From positions 1-5,280 of the forward strand of contig JAUYDO010000072.1 of NCBI GenBank assembly GCA_030691835.1: 5,280 nucleotides of DNA, in the 5' to 3' direction. Origin of the DNA: Dehalococcoidia bacterium. Its GTDB lineage: Bacteria > Chloroflexota > Dehalococcoidia > Dehalococcoidales > UBA3254. Position numbers and translations under genes: made by a program. Under the pieces are notes generated by a model. That model ran no database searches. It had not been told where the DNA came from and was given only the letters and a program-made list of their open reading frames with translations. This document shows, one piece after another, positions 5,245 through 5,280 of this stretch (position 1 is its first letter; each line of letters opens with the position of its first letter).

Positions 5245-5280
5245 ATGAATACTATTCATTTACCTGATAGTCTGCCAGAT
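5245..5280 (+). CDS. 5' end of an unidentified gene, cut by the window edge
   Basis: An ATG three bases after the TAA of the helix-turn-helix gene opens a frame that continues to the last base, encoding MNTIHLPDSLPD. GAGAG (5233-5237) 7 bases upstream is a modest Shine-Dalgarno. The spacing suggests translational coupling with the preceding gene. Twelve residues are too few to assign a family. Confidence 0.45.
   Translation, partial: MNTIHLPDSLPD

Overview
The window looks like chromosomal DNA of an uncultured member of the Chloroflexota, most likely class Dehalococcoidia. This placement is inference. It rests on the gene order mraZ-rsmH-ftsA-ftsZ-nrdR with no peptidoglycan genes in between, the divergent but intact FtsZ, and the 'DGVRRRR' form of NrdR. 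No rRNA or other marker gene is present to confirm it.

Positions 1-3732 are a tightly packed plus-strand division operon. It holds the 3' end of mraZ, rsmH (16S rRNA methyltransferase with a C-terminal extension), a 16-codon mini-ORF wedged exactly between rsmH and ftsA, ftsA, and ftsZ, which has a perfect extended Shine-Dalgarno. In most bacteria the interval between mraW/rsmH and ftsA carries ftsL, ftsI, the mur genes, mraY, ftsW and ftsQ. All are missing here, leaving only the transcriptional regulator, the rRNA methylase and the FtsA/FtsZ cytoskeletal pair.

Positions 3733-4333 (about 600 bases) hold no conventional gene but are not empty. A hairpin cluster ends the ftsZ operon. Immediately beyond it is an apparently complete minus-strand transcription unit: an extended -10 promoter (4086-4115), a Shine-Dalgarno, an ATG at 4049, a 45-codon Lys/Glu-rich frame interrupted only by a TGA at codon 3, and a 16-bp intrinsic terminator (3840-3886). 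The stretch from about 4116 to 4266 is AT-rich and I see no gene or RNA in it.

Positions 4267-4876 carry nrdR, the zinc-ribbon/ATP-cone repressor of ribonucleotide reductase genes. Its promoter contains two tandem NrdR-box-like palindromes spaced 31 bp apart, so it is probably autoregulated.

From 4888 to the end the base composition drops sharply (32% GC in a 60-base sample against 60% in nrdR). A small helix-turn-helix-like protein is followed, three bases later, by the start of another gene that runs off the window. This looks like the edge of an accessory segment next to the conserved core.
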